Assembly: GCA_963924555.1 (NCBI GenBank)
Contig: OZ004596.1
Location: 806,001-870,000 of the forward strand
Origin: Crambe crambe
Taxonomy: Eukaryota; Porifera; Demospongiae; Poecilosclerida; Crambeidae
Length of the DNA stretch: 64,000 nucleotides
Direction: 5' to 3'
Under the pieces are notes generated by a model. The model searched no databases. It had not been told where the DNA came from and saw only the letters and a program-made list of their open reading frames with translations. A program made the position numbers and the translations under genes. This document shows, piece after piece, positions 11,284 through 22,682 of the stretch. The stretch's first letter is position 1, and every line of letters starts with the position of its first letter.

Positions 11284-12441
11284 ATGGCACAGACCTTCAG
11301 GACGGAGTTTATGCAGATTCCCGTCGTCACTAGAGTTTACACCACTGCCTGCGTGCTTACAACGATCGCTGTGGTATGTCAGGATATTCTATAAAAGTGT
11401 GTGCTTTTGTAGTAACCTCATGTAGTTAGTTTTCATAAATACTGTCTTAATTAGAATATACCTTCATCCACAGCAACTCAATATAGTCACACCTCTTCAA
11501 CTGCTGTATCATCCTCAACTTGTCGGAGAAGGAGAGGTGATTGATCTGTAGTTTATACAGTACCATTATACAAGCAGAGTAAGTGTTTTCAGGACTTGAT
11601 TTGTACCACAGATATGGCGTCTGGCGACTTGCTACCTTTTCTATGGTCACATTGGATTCTCCTTCCTCTTCAACATGATCTTCCTCTATCGGTTTTGTCG
11701 CAAACTTGAAGAGACACATTATGCTAACAAGACTGCTGACTTCATTGTCTTATTCATCTTTGGCACCGTCATTACATTAGTATCACACCACAACCATTCA
11801 GATTGAGAAATTCCCCCTTGAGTATTAGGTCCCATAATAAGTACACTTTTCCTTAATGGTTCCACTAACTTCAGTTGATAGCTACTATTGCTATTCGCAT
11901 GATATTCCTTGGTGAAGCATTGACGACAATGATAGTCTACATCTGGTGTCGGAGAAACCCGTATGTCAGGTTCAACTTCTTTGGACTCTTTGCATTCCAA
12001 GCGCCATACCTCCCCTGGATATTGGTCCTAATTTCTGTCCTCTTTGGTGGTTCAATTGTGGTGGATCTCATTGGTGAGTCAATAGTCTCATTTGCAAGTC
12101 AATAGAGGGTGGTGAATAGAATTAGCATAGTGAAGATACTTTGAGCCTGATATAACACTTGTAACCTTGTAACTTAAATTATCTTCAGGTATTGCTGTTG
12201 GACATTGCTACTATTTCCTGGAGGATGTGTTTCCCAGTAAGCCTGGGGGGTTTCATGTCATCAGAACACCTGCTATAATGTGAGCAGTGCATCACATTTT
12301 CTTTATACCTGTTTTATCTAACCACAATTCAGGAAGAGAATATTTGATGGGCCTCAAGCAGAACCAGATTACCAGCCTCCACCTGAAGATCGTCCAGGAG
12401 GATTCGCTTGGGGGGAGGGGAGACAGGTTGGAGGTGACTGA
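11284..12441 (+). CDS. DERL2: Derlin-2, ER-associated degradation pseudo-rhomboid
   Basis: Derlins are inactive rhomboid-fold membrane proteins of the ER that thin the bilayer and pass misfolded proteins to the p97/VCP ATPase. Exons 11284-11373, 11474-11536, 11612-11779, 11875-12073, 12189-12279 and 12333-12441 join in phase to 239 aa, the same length as human DERL2. The N-terminus ([20 protein letters not shown]) is diagnostic. The derlin WR motif is in [12 protein letters not shown], and helix L2-L3 sequence FCRKLEE and [11 protein letters not shown] follow. The C-terminus [12 protein letters not shown] is a p97-binding SHP box with V in place of the usual L. The segment HPQLVGEGE before IWR is one residue shorter than usual. 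The 3' end converges with the TRAFD1-like gene, with 116 bp between stops. Confidence 0.95.
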
Positions 12442-12557
12442 TCATTTTCTAGGAAGCTGTTCTAATTTCTCTGGTGGTCGATTAATACCATATTTTCATA
12501 CATTGTATAATTTTACATAAGTGCATTTTCAAATAGTTTTTGACAATCATAATTATT

Positions 12558-15500
12558 TCAGTGAGTTTTATCTTGTTCTATTCCACTCCTACCAGCATGA
12601 AGACGTGGTTTTTCATAACCCACACTTCCACTGCTTCTGGCTTGACCAGAGGCTGGGTTGAGCCTGACCCTTGAACCTTCCAGAGTCATATCCAGAGGTG
12701 GCTTCTTTCCCGTGCTTCTGTTTCCAATAGAGAGAGACTCCATGTTTCTCTCTACAAATGAAATCTGAACAGAAGAGGAGTCGTTCATTCCACCTTTCTT
12801 GGAACTTCCATTGGTTTTGGCCTTGCTAGGCACAGTGTTTCCAACACTTGTTCTCTTGGCAAGAGAAGAAGAGTCCTGAACAGCAGTAATCTCATGTTCA
12901 GGGCATCTACTATAATCACTGTGTAATACATCTCTCTGAGAGTGTGAACCAGCAACTGGAGAGTATCGCTGTCTAGGTTTGGACTTCTCTGAAACTCGAT
13001 GAGGGCGTTCAGCTAGTTTCTGTTGCTTATTCTGTTCATAGTCCAGACTTGAATCTGGACTGACCCGTTTCCTCCCTAAGCTGAAGGAAGAGAAGAGAGG
13101 GTCGGTGTTGGTGGTTGGGCCCACCTCAGACTGAGGGAACCTGATGGCAAGTTTACTTTTGGTGTTTGTTGTGGTCTTCACATCACTTTTAGAAGCAGTT
13201 CCTCTGGGTGTGCTTGTGGGAACACTGTTTTTTGGAACTTTCTTTCTATCTTTGTTCCGTTTACAACTAAGCTGAAAGAAGGGGAGAGAAAAAAAATCAT
13301 TAGAGAGAATAATTATGTGAATGAGCTTGCACACTTACCTCATGTTTCACTAAATTCATGACAGGAATAAGCTCTCCACATATCTCGCATGGACCCTTGC
13401 CGTCGTCACTGTCGCTTTGATAGGAAGAGGCTGCAGCGCTACTTGGATAATCTTGCTTACGAGAGCGCACTCTCCTCAGGAGGTCCTTGTCAGGATTACG
13501 ATCACATAAAGTCTGTAAAACACAAGACAATCATGAACTGCTGCTACAACTGGCCATTTCACACTATTACAGTACCTCGTGTGATTGAAGTCTGATCCTG
13601 GACACAGAAACATGACAGTACTTGCACACTGCAGTCTGATTCTTTAGACCCAGATCCCAACTGCCTTCATAACTGCTAGAAATCTTTTGAAGCATTTCAT
13701 CGGTTAGCTCGATTGGTTTTTCTGTCCTGTTTCTTGCTGGGTTGGACATGACGAAATCCTTGTGACTACCAATGACTGAGGAAGTTTTCTTGTAGCCTCC
13801 TCCAGTACATAATTCCTATATAATAAGGAACAAATTGATTGACTATTAATGCCTCAATTTCTCTCACCTGGTGTTCCATTATTCCTTCAAAGGGGAATAA
13901 TTTATTACAGTACTGACAAGGAACCTCCCCTTCATTCTTATGGGGGACCTCTTTAGGGGGCGGAGTCTTAGCACGAGGCTGTTCATTGTCCAACACTGCA
14001 GCATTGTAATCTGGTTTTCTCCAATTTTCATCCATTTGGTCTTGATCTCTTGCAGAGAACCTTGATCTCTCATGGTGATTTTTGTCTGGATACTTATCTC
14101 CCTGACGTTGCTGTCTATCTCGTCTTTCTTCCTCCATTTGAAGCTTTTGAGCTAATTCTGCATCTCCTGCAGTGGATAGAGGGTCTTCATTGTAATCCTT
14201 GGACCTTGACTTCTCTGCTACTCTCTCATGGAACCGACCACCAACAGGAAAGTGTGAGCTGCTTGCTTCTTCCTCCAGCTGAAGCTTTCGAGTGTCATAC
14301 CTCTGCTCTTCACCGTAACTCTTGTACCCAGCTTCTCTCTCACGGGACCGACCACCAACTGGAAAGTGTGAGCTGCTTGCCTCTTCCTCCAGCTGAAGCT
14401 TTCGAGCTAGTTCAGTATCATACTTCTGCTCTTCACCATAACTCTTGTACCCAGCTTCTCTCTCATGGGACCGACCACCAACTGGAAAGTGTGAGCTCCT
14501 TGCTTCTTCCTCCAGTTGAAGCTTTTGAGCTAGTTCAGTGTCTCCGTAATTCGACCTCTCTGATTCAGGCTTCTCAGAATAACCATTACTGAAAAAGCGA
14601 CCACCACTATTTTCAGCTTCCTTCAGATTTTCTTCATCCTGGAGTTGCTGGGCTAGTGTCTTGTCCCTTTCCAAATTCTCAACGTATGCTTTCTCTTTCT
14701 CATACATCTCTCTAGCCAACTGAGCATCTCTCTCTTCTTCAGGACTATCACGTCCACCACTGTTTTTATCTTGCTGGGAATAAGCCAGATCACTCCTGTG
14801 GATCCTCCAGGCCAATGCCTCATCATTTTCCTCCACACTAGCTCTGTCTCCACCACTTGCCTCCCCAAATTCTCCACTGTTCTTACTCTTTTTCTGCTGA
14901 GCATATGACAGATCTCTCTCGTGAATCATCCTAGCCATTGCAGCATCACTTTCCTCCATGTCTTTCTTCGATTGCTCACTCATTTCTCTGTTCTTATCTC
15001 GGCTTGTACGGGTGTAGTCTGAGCTAGCAGGTTCATATCCGGGGAACTCATGCGATGTTCTAGTCCTTTGGTCAGCTAGATATTGTCTAGCTGACATATC
15101 TTCATCACCTTATGAAATAGAAGTTTATGTTTGGAATGACTCAAGGGGTTATTTCATTATACACACACTCACTCTGCTCAGAAGACTTCACTCTTACAGA
15201 TGAGAAAGGATGTTTTCCATGGCGATAATCCTCGGCCATCAAGTTCTGAGCGAGGACATCGTCTGGGTTATCACATGCCTTAGCAACAGACTCCAACCAT
15301 TGTGGATCTACTGGAAAGCTTTCTTCCCTGTGATGTTCGTATGAAGGAGGTAGCTCTGTGTGGTCTTGACCATGATGGTGGTGCATGGCACCAAACTGTA
15401 GGAGATGAGACGTTCCTATTAAACCATGGAGATTTGGCTGCTCTCCAGCATGACGACGGAGGAACATTCTCTGTTCATCTTCCTCTTGGAGATACTGGAG

Positions 15501-16271
15501 TGTGGTGGGGTCAAGGCGGTCCTCAGACTTCATATGGCCACACTTGATCTGTTTGTGTTCGTCCATGTCCTTAAGCATGACTCGCTGGTTGCACAGCTCA
15601 CAGAAGTCAGTCCGACTGCCACACCCATTCACATGGTCCTGGTAGTCTGCCCTCCTTATCTCAAGCTCACAATATTTACACTCCACCTTGTAGTCAGGAC
15701 AACTATTCTCCTGTAGGTGAAATGTTTATATTGGTTATGACCAACCATTGTGCTGATTCAATACTGACTCTGCATGCTGTTATTCATATTTCTTGCTGAC
15801 TCAACAATGAAAACACTATTGCACAGAGTGATAATTATGAACAACAGACCTGACCATATGGATCATCATAGTGGTATATATCTCGTTCACTATGCACATA
15901 GCGTACCATACTCCTATGCTAATGCTTCAGGCTAGTTTGAGGGGGTCACTTATTCTGTATACTCAGTCTCGCCCACCTTGTGAGCTGCTAACTGGTCCTT
16001 GGGGAAGGACTTCCCACAGAGATTGCATGATTCTGGGCTGTGTTCCTCCTCAAAGTGTTCCTCTAGTTCTCTCTTGGGGACAGGCTCTCTGCAATGCTCA
16101 CACAACACGATGTTCTTCTTACAGTGCACTTCGTGAAGAAGAAAAGCACTTTCTGCGATATGCCTTTCACTATAAAGAGATAATCATAAACATGTTGCTA
16201 TCCAATAGAGAAACCCACCAGTTAGTACAGAGTTTGGTTACTGGCTCTATAGCCTCCACTTCTTTAGACAT
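12558..16271 (-). CDS. TRAFD1-like zinc-finger protein with repeated MIU-like motifs
   Basis: Minus-strand exons 16219-16271, 15977-16169, 15173-15710, 13868-15108, 13576-13815, 13339-13512 and 12558-13271 give 1050 aa in phase. The N-terminus has TRAFD1/XAF1-type zinc fingers (LCTNCERHIAE..., HCKKNIVLCEHCREPVPKRE, CNLCGKSFPKDQLAAHK, CKYCELEIRRADYQDHVNGC, FCELCNQRVMLKDMDEH). TRAFD1 restrains TLR and antiviral signalling in vertebrates. The 1241-base exon encodes about eight copies of a D-x-x-L-A-x-x-L-x-x-E-E motif, resembling ubiquitin-binding MIU helices; this reading is an inference. Three further Cys2-His-type fingers follow, one per exon: CQYCNKLFPFEGIMEH, CKYCHVSVSRIRLQSH and CEICGELIPVMNLVKH. 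The C-terminal 238 residues are basic and Ser-rich. It is much longer than human TRAFD1 (about 580 aa). It shares a 196-bp divergent spacer with HIP1. Confidence 0.82.
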
Positions 16272-16467
16272 TTCTTCAGCCGTCTTCGTCAAAAAAATAC
16301 CCTAGGGATTCCCCTGTCCCTGTTGTTACTGTCCATTCAGCAAGCTAGCCACACCCTCGATTGATGAAATACTCTATTGCGCGTGCGCGTACTGTTGTAT
16401 ACAATAATTATAAAAACACACACCCACCCAAAAGCAGGAAGAAGTCGCGAGTGTGAGATATCCTATC
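16272..16467. promoter_or_regulatory. Divergent promoter, TRAFD1-like / HIP1, with NRF-1-like site
   Basis: 196 bp separate the start codons. The sequence TGCGCGTGCGCG at 16378-16389 resembles the NRF-1 palindrome (YGCGCAYGCGCR), a common element of bidirectional housekeeping promoters in animals. Function is inferred. Confidence 0.5.
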
Positions 16468-19400
16468 ATGTCTTATCTACTAGGACCAAGGAGATTCGAA
16501 GTGATTCAAGACAGGGAAAAGTTTGATAAAGAACTGGTAAAGATATAACCAGCTTAGCCTAGCTAGCTAATTCCCTAGCCAGTTAGTACAGCTCATGGCT
16601 TGCATGTTAGCTAGCTAGCTAATTAAGCTATGCATAGTTCCATAAAAATGCTTATTTTACATATTTTACCATTCAGCATGAAGTGCTTCAGAAGGCCCTC
16701 AGTTCAAAAGAGGAACGATCAAAAGAAAAACATGTCAGAAGTAAGTTTGGACCGATAATAATTTGGCAAGTGTTGAAAAAGTGTCTTTAAAAAGTTTATC
16801 TTCTTGCGTCAGCAGTGAAATGACAACTGCAAGTTAGCACAAAGATGCAAAGTGATCAGACTTTGCTTCTGCTCTGATTGTAATCTGGTCTCGTGTGGCC
16901 TTGTATTCCCTGGGTAGCATGTAAGTGCGAGGAGAATAGGTCTCGTGTGGCCTTGTATTCCCTGGGTAGCATGTAAGCGTGTGGCCTTGTATTCCCTGGG
17001 TAGCATGTAAGTGCAAGGAGAATAAATGTCAAAGTGAAATAAAGCTTACTTGGATGAAATATCCAGCACTTTTTTTTCCTCCATTGGGCAATAGCCACAC
17101 CATTATCACTATATCCTGCTTCCTTTGAATTATGGACAGTATGTACAACCATTGCATATTCCTGTATTGTGTGCTGATCAATTAATAGTGGTGCTGACTA
17201 GTGTGAGTAGATCCCTGCAATTAGGAGCCGTCCTTAAGTGAATAAGTAGTGCTGACTAGTATGAATAGATCCCTACAATAGGAGTGGAGTTGACATTATT
17301 TCAACCCATTTCAACTCAGACACACTCATAGCAACATGGAGAGAGAAAGGATGTTCGTCTTTCTGGAAAGATCTCCGAGGCTTCCCGTTGTTCCGTTCGC
17401 ACATTGTGTGCTGGAAAGCATGTTTCATTATACACAGAGTCTTCAGAGATGGTCACCCGAATGTAAGGACTCAGACATCTCCCTCTCTTATCTTCTCTTC
17501 CTTGCTCATAACATTTTGATTGTGTATTTTGACAGGTGGTAAAGAAGTCGGCCGGTCAGATGCAGTACTTGGGAGATGTAGGAAAACACTGGGTAAGGAA
17601 CTACTCAAAGGAAGAGGCTAGGTGCCCGGGAGGGGATAGGCGGTGGTGGGGCCGGGGGAGGGAAGGGAGGGGGAAGAGGAAAGGGGGAATTTGACGTGAT
17701 GTGGTGTAGTTTGGGTACACACAAGTGTTTGACAATCTTATCTGCCTCTTTTAGAATCAAGCACTTGCTGGCTATGCCCCGCAGATCTCCGCCTACGTCA
17801 GAGTGCTCATGACAAGAGTGTCTTTCATCATCAAGGCAAGGGAGAGGGAGAGAATAATCATGCACTACTTCACCTAGTATAGTATGGGGGGGATGGGGGA
17901 GGGAGTTCCTGTATTCATGATCATTTCCCTGCCCTCATGAATAATAATAGAGGTCAAAGGGCACGAACTAAGTTCCTTTGGTGGAGCCACAGTATTCCTG
18001 ATGAGTGGAACAATAGTTAAGGCAACAGATATTGAAGTTGGTTTTAATCATTACAGAATCCTGAAATACCTGGAAGTCTTAGTTTTGAAGACAAACCTTT
18101 TGAGGTACCTTCCGACATTGATCATGTGTGAGTGAATGGTGTATGCATGGTCACATGACTCCTTAATCCAATCGTGTTGTGCTACCATGACAATCTTTTC
18201 CTTCCCTCAATAGATTCAGTCTCTCTACCGAGGTGTTTGACCTCCAATCTTCTCTGCTGCACTTCTATGCAGCAGTCACGTCTGAACTGGACCCTTCCCA
18301 GACTGGAAACCTCGGACAGATCCGCTGTAAACTCACCCCCCTTATCCCTGCTATCCAGGACTCTGCCACTCTTTATGATATCATCTTCCAGCTCATGAAA
18401 GCTCTTCATTCCTGTGAGCCTTACACACGTCCTTTACAGCAGTGATTTAATTGTTGTTGTTGTTGTTGTCACTGTTATTGCAGCTCTTCCTTTAGAAACT
18501 CTCCAGGGGCACAGGGATAGATTCAACAGGCAGTATCATGCGTAAGTTGGTATTACTATAAGGGCAGATGTTGTGAGTATGGAATGGAAAGTTTGTGTTG
18601 ACTGGCTCGCCACAGTTGTATACCATACAGTAGTCACTTGGCTCTTCTCCCCCCAAAAATGGTTGCGTAACAAAACAGGGAATATCCCCTGCCTTCCATG
18701 TAATCCAGGTGTGTGCAATAACAGATAATATACAGAGGCAGTATACAAGGCAGTATACAAGGCAGTATACGTACAAAGGGGAGTAGTGGCAGTATAGAGG
18801 AAATAGAAAGTAATAGTGGCAGTATATATAGGTGGTAGTATGTGTACAAGGGAAGTATACACAGGTGGCAGTATACAAGGCAGTATACAAGGCAGTATAC
18901 AAGGGTGGCAAAATAGCGGCAGTATACACAGGTGGTATATATACAAAGGAAGTATACAAAGGAAGTATAGTATACAAAGGGACTAGAAATTCAATTTCTG
19001 GGCCTTTGAATGAGCATGCAGAAGCCAAGAGAGTGGAATGTTATTGGCTCTCCCTAGCTTGTCATTCTTTGATGTGACACAATCAAGCAGCCATGCATTT
19101 CTAGTTCCCTTTGGGTGTGTTTCTCTAAACGCCAAAGTCTTTTTCTTCTTCATGCTCTTTCTCTCCCACCCATACAGTTTGAGGAAATACTTCAATCAAG
19201 CTAACAAAATGAAGTATCTTCAGAGCCTGGTTCAGATCCCTACCCTCGGACCTGACCCACCCAGTTTCCTCCTTCCTGGACAACTCATTGCACTAGAACT
19301 CGCCAAACAGGTTCGCTTGGTTTCGCAACCAGTGGAAGAAGCATCCATTAGCTCCCTGGTGGACTTAGACACTACAACAGAGACAACAGTGACAGAGCGT

Positions 19401-22400
19401 CCTCACGCTGACTCTGTGTCATCTCAGACCAGTGTCCATGATGCTCAGTTTGGCACTACAGGATTTAACGAGAGCTTTGACTTCGCTCGTTCCCGTAGTC
19501 CAGTCAAAGAGAAGGATGAAAGGTTCGTTCTCCTTTTAAGGAGTAGAAGGGGTTCAATAGAAAGTGGGAGGAGTAGGGGAGTGGCTCAATGATAAAGCAG
19601 AGTGGCTCATTAGTAAAGGGGAGGGTCAATTTATTAACTTGATGACTGCAGGGATGACTTGATAGAGCAACTGATGCGTGAAATAGTGGACCTGAAGGAG
19701 CGCATTGCTGAGCTGGAGGCGCAGAGTGAGGCAGACCACACCCTCATGGGGGCATTGCGCAACAGGCTGCAACAGATAGAGGCAGAACTTGGTGACTACA
19801 AAGAAATCGCTGAACAGACATGCAATGTGAGGAACAGTGCTTAAAAAGTTTCGTCCGTGGGTGGAAAGTCTTACTTTTTTGTGTGTAAAATTTTTGTGAT
19901 GAATGATGTTTTGTATGTAGGAAAATGTGCTACTGAAACGTCAGATTGATGCCTCGTCCACTGAAAAAGGAGCTCAGAGTGAACTTGAAGGTACTTCCAG
20001 ATTCAAATAGATTCAATTCATTCATCATGCCATGGTTTGCAGCACGTACTAAAGCATCGGAGGAGAAGTTTGTGAAGTTACGTGAAGTGTATCAGAAGCT
20101 GCGCTCCGAGCACATAGTCCTGCTTAGGACAAACGGGGAGTCACAGAAACAACTTCAAAGTGTGGGGAAAGAAAAATCCACTGCTGAGGAGGAAGTTAAA
20201 GTAAGAATTTGGAGTCAGTCCTGTTTGGTATGATGAGATTTTATGTGGCATGTAGAAACTGGAGGAGAAAATCACTTCCTTGACAATGGAAATTGAGGAA
20301 ATCAAGATCCATGCTGTGAGTGAAATAACATTAGTGTAACACAGTATAGGATTGTTACATCGATACATTGAGACATATGTAAATGAAAGCTGTTAAGCAC
20401 CGAAAAGAATTGTCTTTTCCTCTTCTCTTAGAGTGATGAGAGTGCACAGATGACACTATTGAGGGAGGAATTAAGGAAAAAGGAAGCAGTAAGTCACAGG
20501 TCTTATCTTTGTCATCTTCTCAGTGGTTCAGTAGTTTTGTTGTTCTATAAATTGCAGCAATCTCTGCAGATGGAAAAGAACCAGAAATCACTGTCCGAAC
20601 AGCTAGAGGCAAAGAGTCAGGAGGCACCGCATGCTCTCATTGGTCAGTGTGTAGAAGTGGCTAATCATAGGGTCTTCCCCCAAATGAGTGTAATTAATAA
20701 GCAGTCAGGGTGGGCCATTATCGAATGGAGGATTTGGTCTTTTAACTTACTGCAGAGGCTGCAGTGGAAGAAGCAGAAAACCTGATTCGGAAGATCCTGG
20801 AAGACCTGTCCAGTCCGGCTATAGAAGGGATTACGTGCAGTCCCGGCTTCTTCCTGGAGAAGACCAAGACCTGTCTGGACGTCGTTGACAATGCCACTGC
20901 CAACTTCTCTCTCTACAACAATGATTCTTCTGGTATGATCCTCCACCATAATGCACTTTCACCATAATGCACTTGCACACCTTCACTTTCTTAATAATGC
21001 ACACTCTTCATGATTATAGCTATCGGCAAAGCTCTGTCTGTCCTGCCATCCCTCTCTCACTCCCTCGGGGAAGTCATGCTCCAGGGAGTGGCCACCTCCC
21101 ACATGGCCTCTGCTGAAGACAGCAATAGTATGTTACAGACGTACAAGGCCTGAGGATACTGCTACATGTGACATTATTGTCATGCACAGAACTGATGAAT
21201 GCCTGCAAGACTGTTGGAGAGGAGACTCTGAAGTTCTTATCCATCTTGAAGCTGGAGAAGCCAGGTTCAGGTAAAATTGCATCTGGGGCCAATGACTTGC
21301 AGAAGTCCATCAGAACACTTCAGAGAAACACAACAGTGAGTTGCCATATCAAAGCATCATGACAAGGCTTTTGTTAATGAAAAGGGCATTGCACTCATTT
21401 GTTTGTAATATTTGCTCTACTTTAGGAACTGGTTCCTGATGTTACTACCAGTGCAGAAGACACTGATACCATTGGTGACCTTGTGGATGAGGAATTAGCC
21501 TCCACAGCACAAGCAGTGGAAGCAGCTGCCCTGCGCATCCAGGAGATGCTGATAAAGAGTCGTGAAGATGACACAGGGGTCAAGTTGGAGGTGAATGAGC
21601 GTTTGTTGGACTCTTGCACTGGACTCATGAAGGCCATCAAGATCCTTATTGCTCGTAGCAAAGACCTGCAGACTGAGATAGTGGGAGAGGGAATGGTGAG
21701 TGTGGAGGGAGGGAGGAGGGGTGTGTAGTGTGAGGAGGGGAGGGAGGAGGGGAAGAGAAGGGGTGTGTAGTGTGAGGAGGGAGGGAAGGGAGGAGAAGGG
21801 GTGTGTAATGTGAGGAGGGAGCGAGGGAGGTAGAGAGATGTGTTGTAACTGATATCACAGTGGTTGTCTTTCTTTTTTATAGGGTGCACATAGTAATGTC
21901 AATGAGTTTTACAAGAAGAACTCACGTTGGTCTGAAGGGCTTATATCTGCAGCGAAACAAGTGGGCTGGGGTGCCTCGGTCCTTGTGTGAGTACAAATAA
22001 GGAGAGGGAGGGGATAGGGTTTATATATCTCTCCACTGTTGTTGACAGAGATGCAGCTGACAAGGTCGTGACAAGGACAGGAAAGTTCGAGGAGCTAGTG
22101 GTGGCATCACATGACATTGCAGCCAGTACTGCCCAACTGGTGGCTGCCTCTAGAGTCAAAGCAAGACCAAAAAGTGACAAGTTAAAGGCCTTGAAAGTGT
22201 CTTCTAGAGATGGTGAGACAGTTTTATGAAGGGCTTCAAGTTTGATGAAGTCTCTCTCTCTCTCCACAGTAAGTGAAGCTACAGGACAAGTGGTAGCATC
22301 AGCTCAATCGGGGTCAGAGATCAGTCGCCAAGGTTCTGTAACAAAGATGGACTACTCCAAGTTGTCGCTGACACAGGCCAAGCGCTTGGAAATGGAGTCA

Positions 22401-22579
22401 CAGGTGAAGGCTCTCGAACTGGAAAAGGAACTCGAGATGGAGAGGACAAGACTGGCTGAGTTAAGGAAGGTCCACTACCACTTAGCAGGTGCCAGTGAAG
22501 GTTGGGAGGTAAGTGTCAATTGGGGTAGGAAGTAGGTTTGGTTTTATGTATATTCATTTTTTCTTCCTAGGAATCGTAA
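16468..22579 (+). CDS. HIP1: HIP1/Sla2 family endocytic adaptor
   Basis: HIP1, HIP1R and yeast Sla2 link PIP2 membranes and clathrin to actin during endocytosis. Twenty-three exons (first 16468-16536, then 16677-16740, 17332-17462, 17536-17592, 17755-17835, 18057-18127, 18214-18413, 18484-18541, 19178-19522, 19652-19826, 19921-19990, 20043-20200, 20256-20315, 20432-20488, 20558-20642, 20756-20932, 21020-21127, 21190-21335, 21426-21695, 21883-21986, 22049-22212, 22270-22508, 22571-22579) join to 965 aa. Residues 1 to about 250 are the ANTH domain (ALSSKEERSKEKH, LPLETLQGHRDRFN, LQSLVQIPTL). Residues 360-560 are coiled coil. From about 600 runs the actin-binding I/LWEQ (THATCH) module, with DTGVKLEVNERLLDSC, KNSRWSEGLISAAKQVGWGA and HDIAASTAQLVAASRVKA nearly as in vertebrates. 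Intron 5 has a GC donor. The last exon encodes only E-S-stop. Human HIP1 is about 1037 aa. Whether it groups with HIP1 or HIP1R cannot be told here; probably it predates the split. Confidence 0.95.
16888..17024. repeat. Minisatellite in HIP1 intron 2
   Basis: A unit of about 51 bp containing 'ggccttgtattccctgggta' and ending AGGAGAATA occurs three times; the middle copy is truncated to 40 bp. A separate loose duplication with 'gctgactagtgtgagtagat' lies at about 17190-17283. Confidence 0.85.
18731..18983. repeat. GGCAGTATACAA minisatellite in HIP1 intron 8
   Basis: Short units built on (G)GCAGTATACAA and GGAAGTATACA, with GTATAC palindromic cores, recur more than a dozen times with variation. 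They produce the long Tyr/Thr/Leu/Pro-rich open frames on the minus strand, which are not genes. Confidence 0.85.
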
Positions 22580-22682
22580 GAATAGGCAACTAACTCATAA
22601 TAAGACTGAACTAGTTGTATGTTGTACAAAAATATCGTTCTACCCTTTTTATGCATTGAATTTATATTTTTGTGGCCATGAT

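Noticed and set aside
14050..14592. 180-codon + strand frame with three repeats
   Set aside because: Antisense of the duplicated units of the TRAFD1-like gene.
18492..19028. Three overlapping minus-strand frames rich in Tyr, Thr, Leu and Pro
   Set aside because: Generated by the GGCAGTATACAA minisatellite in HIP1 intron 8; no family content.
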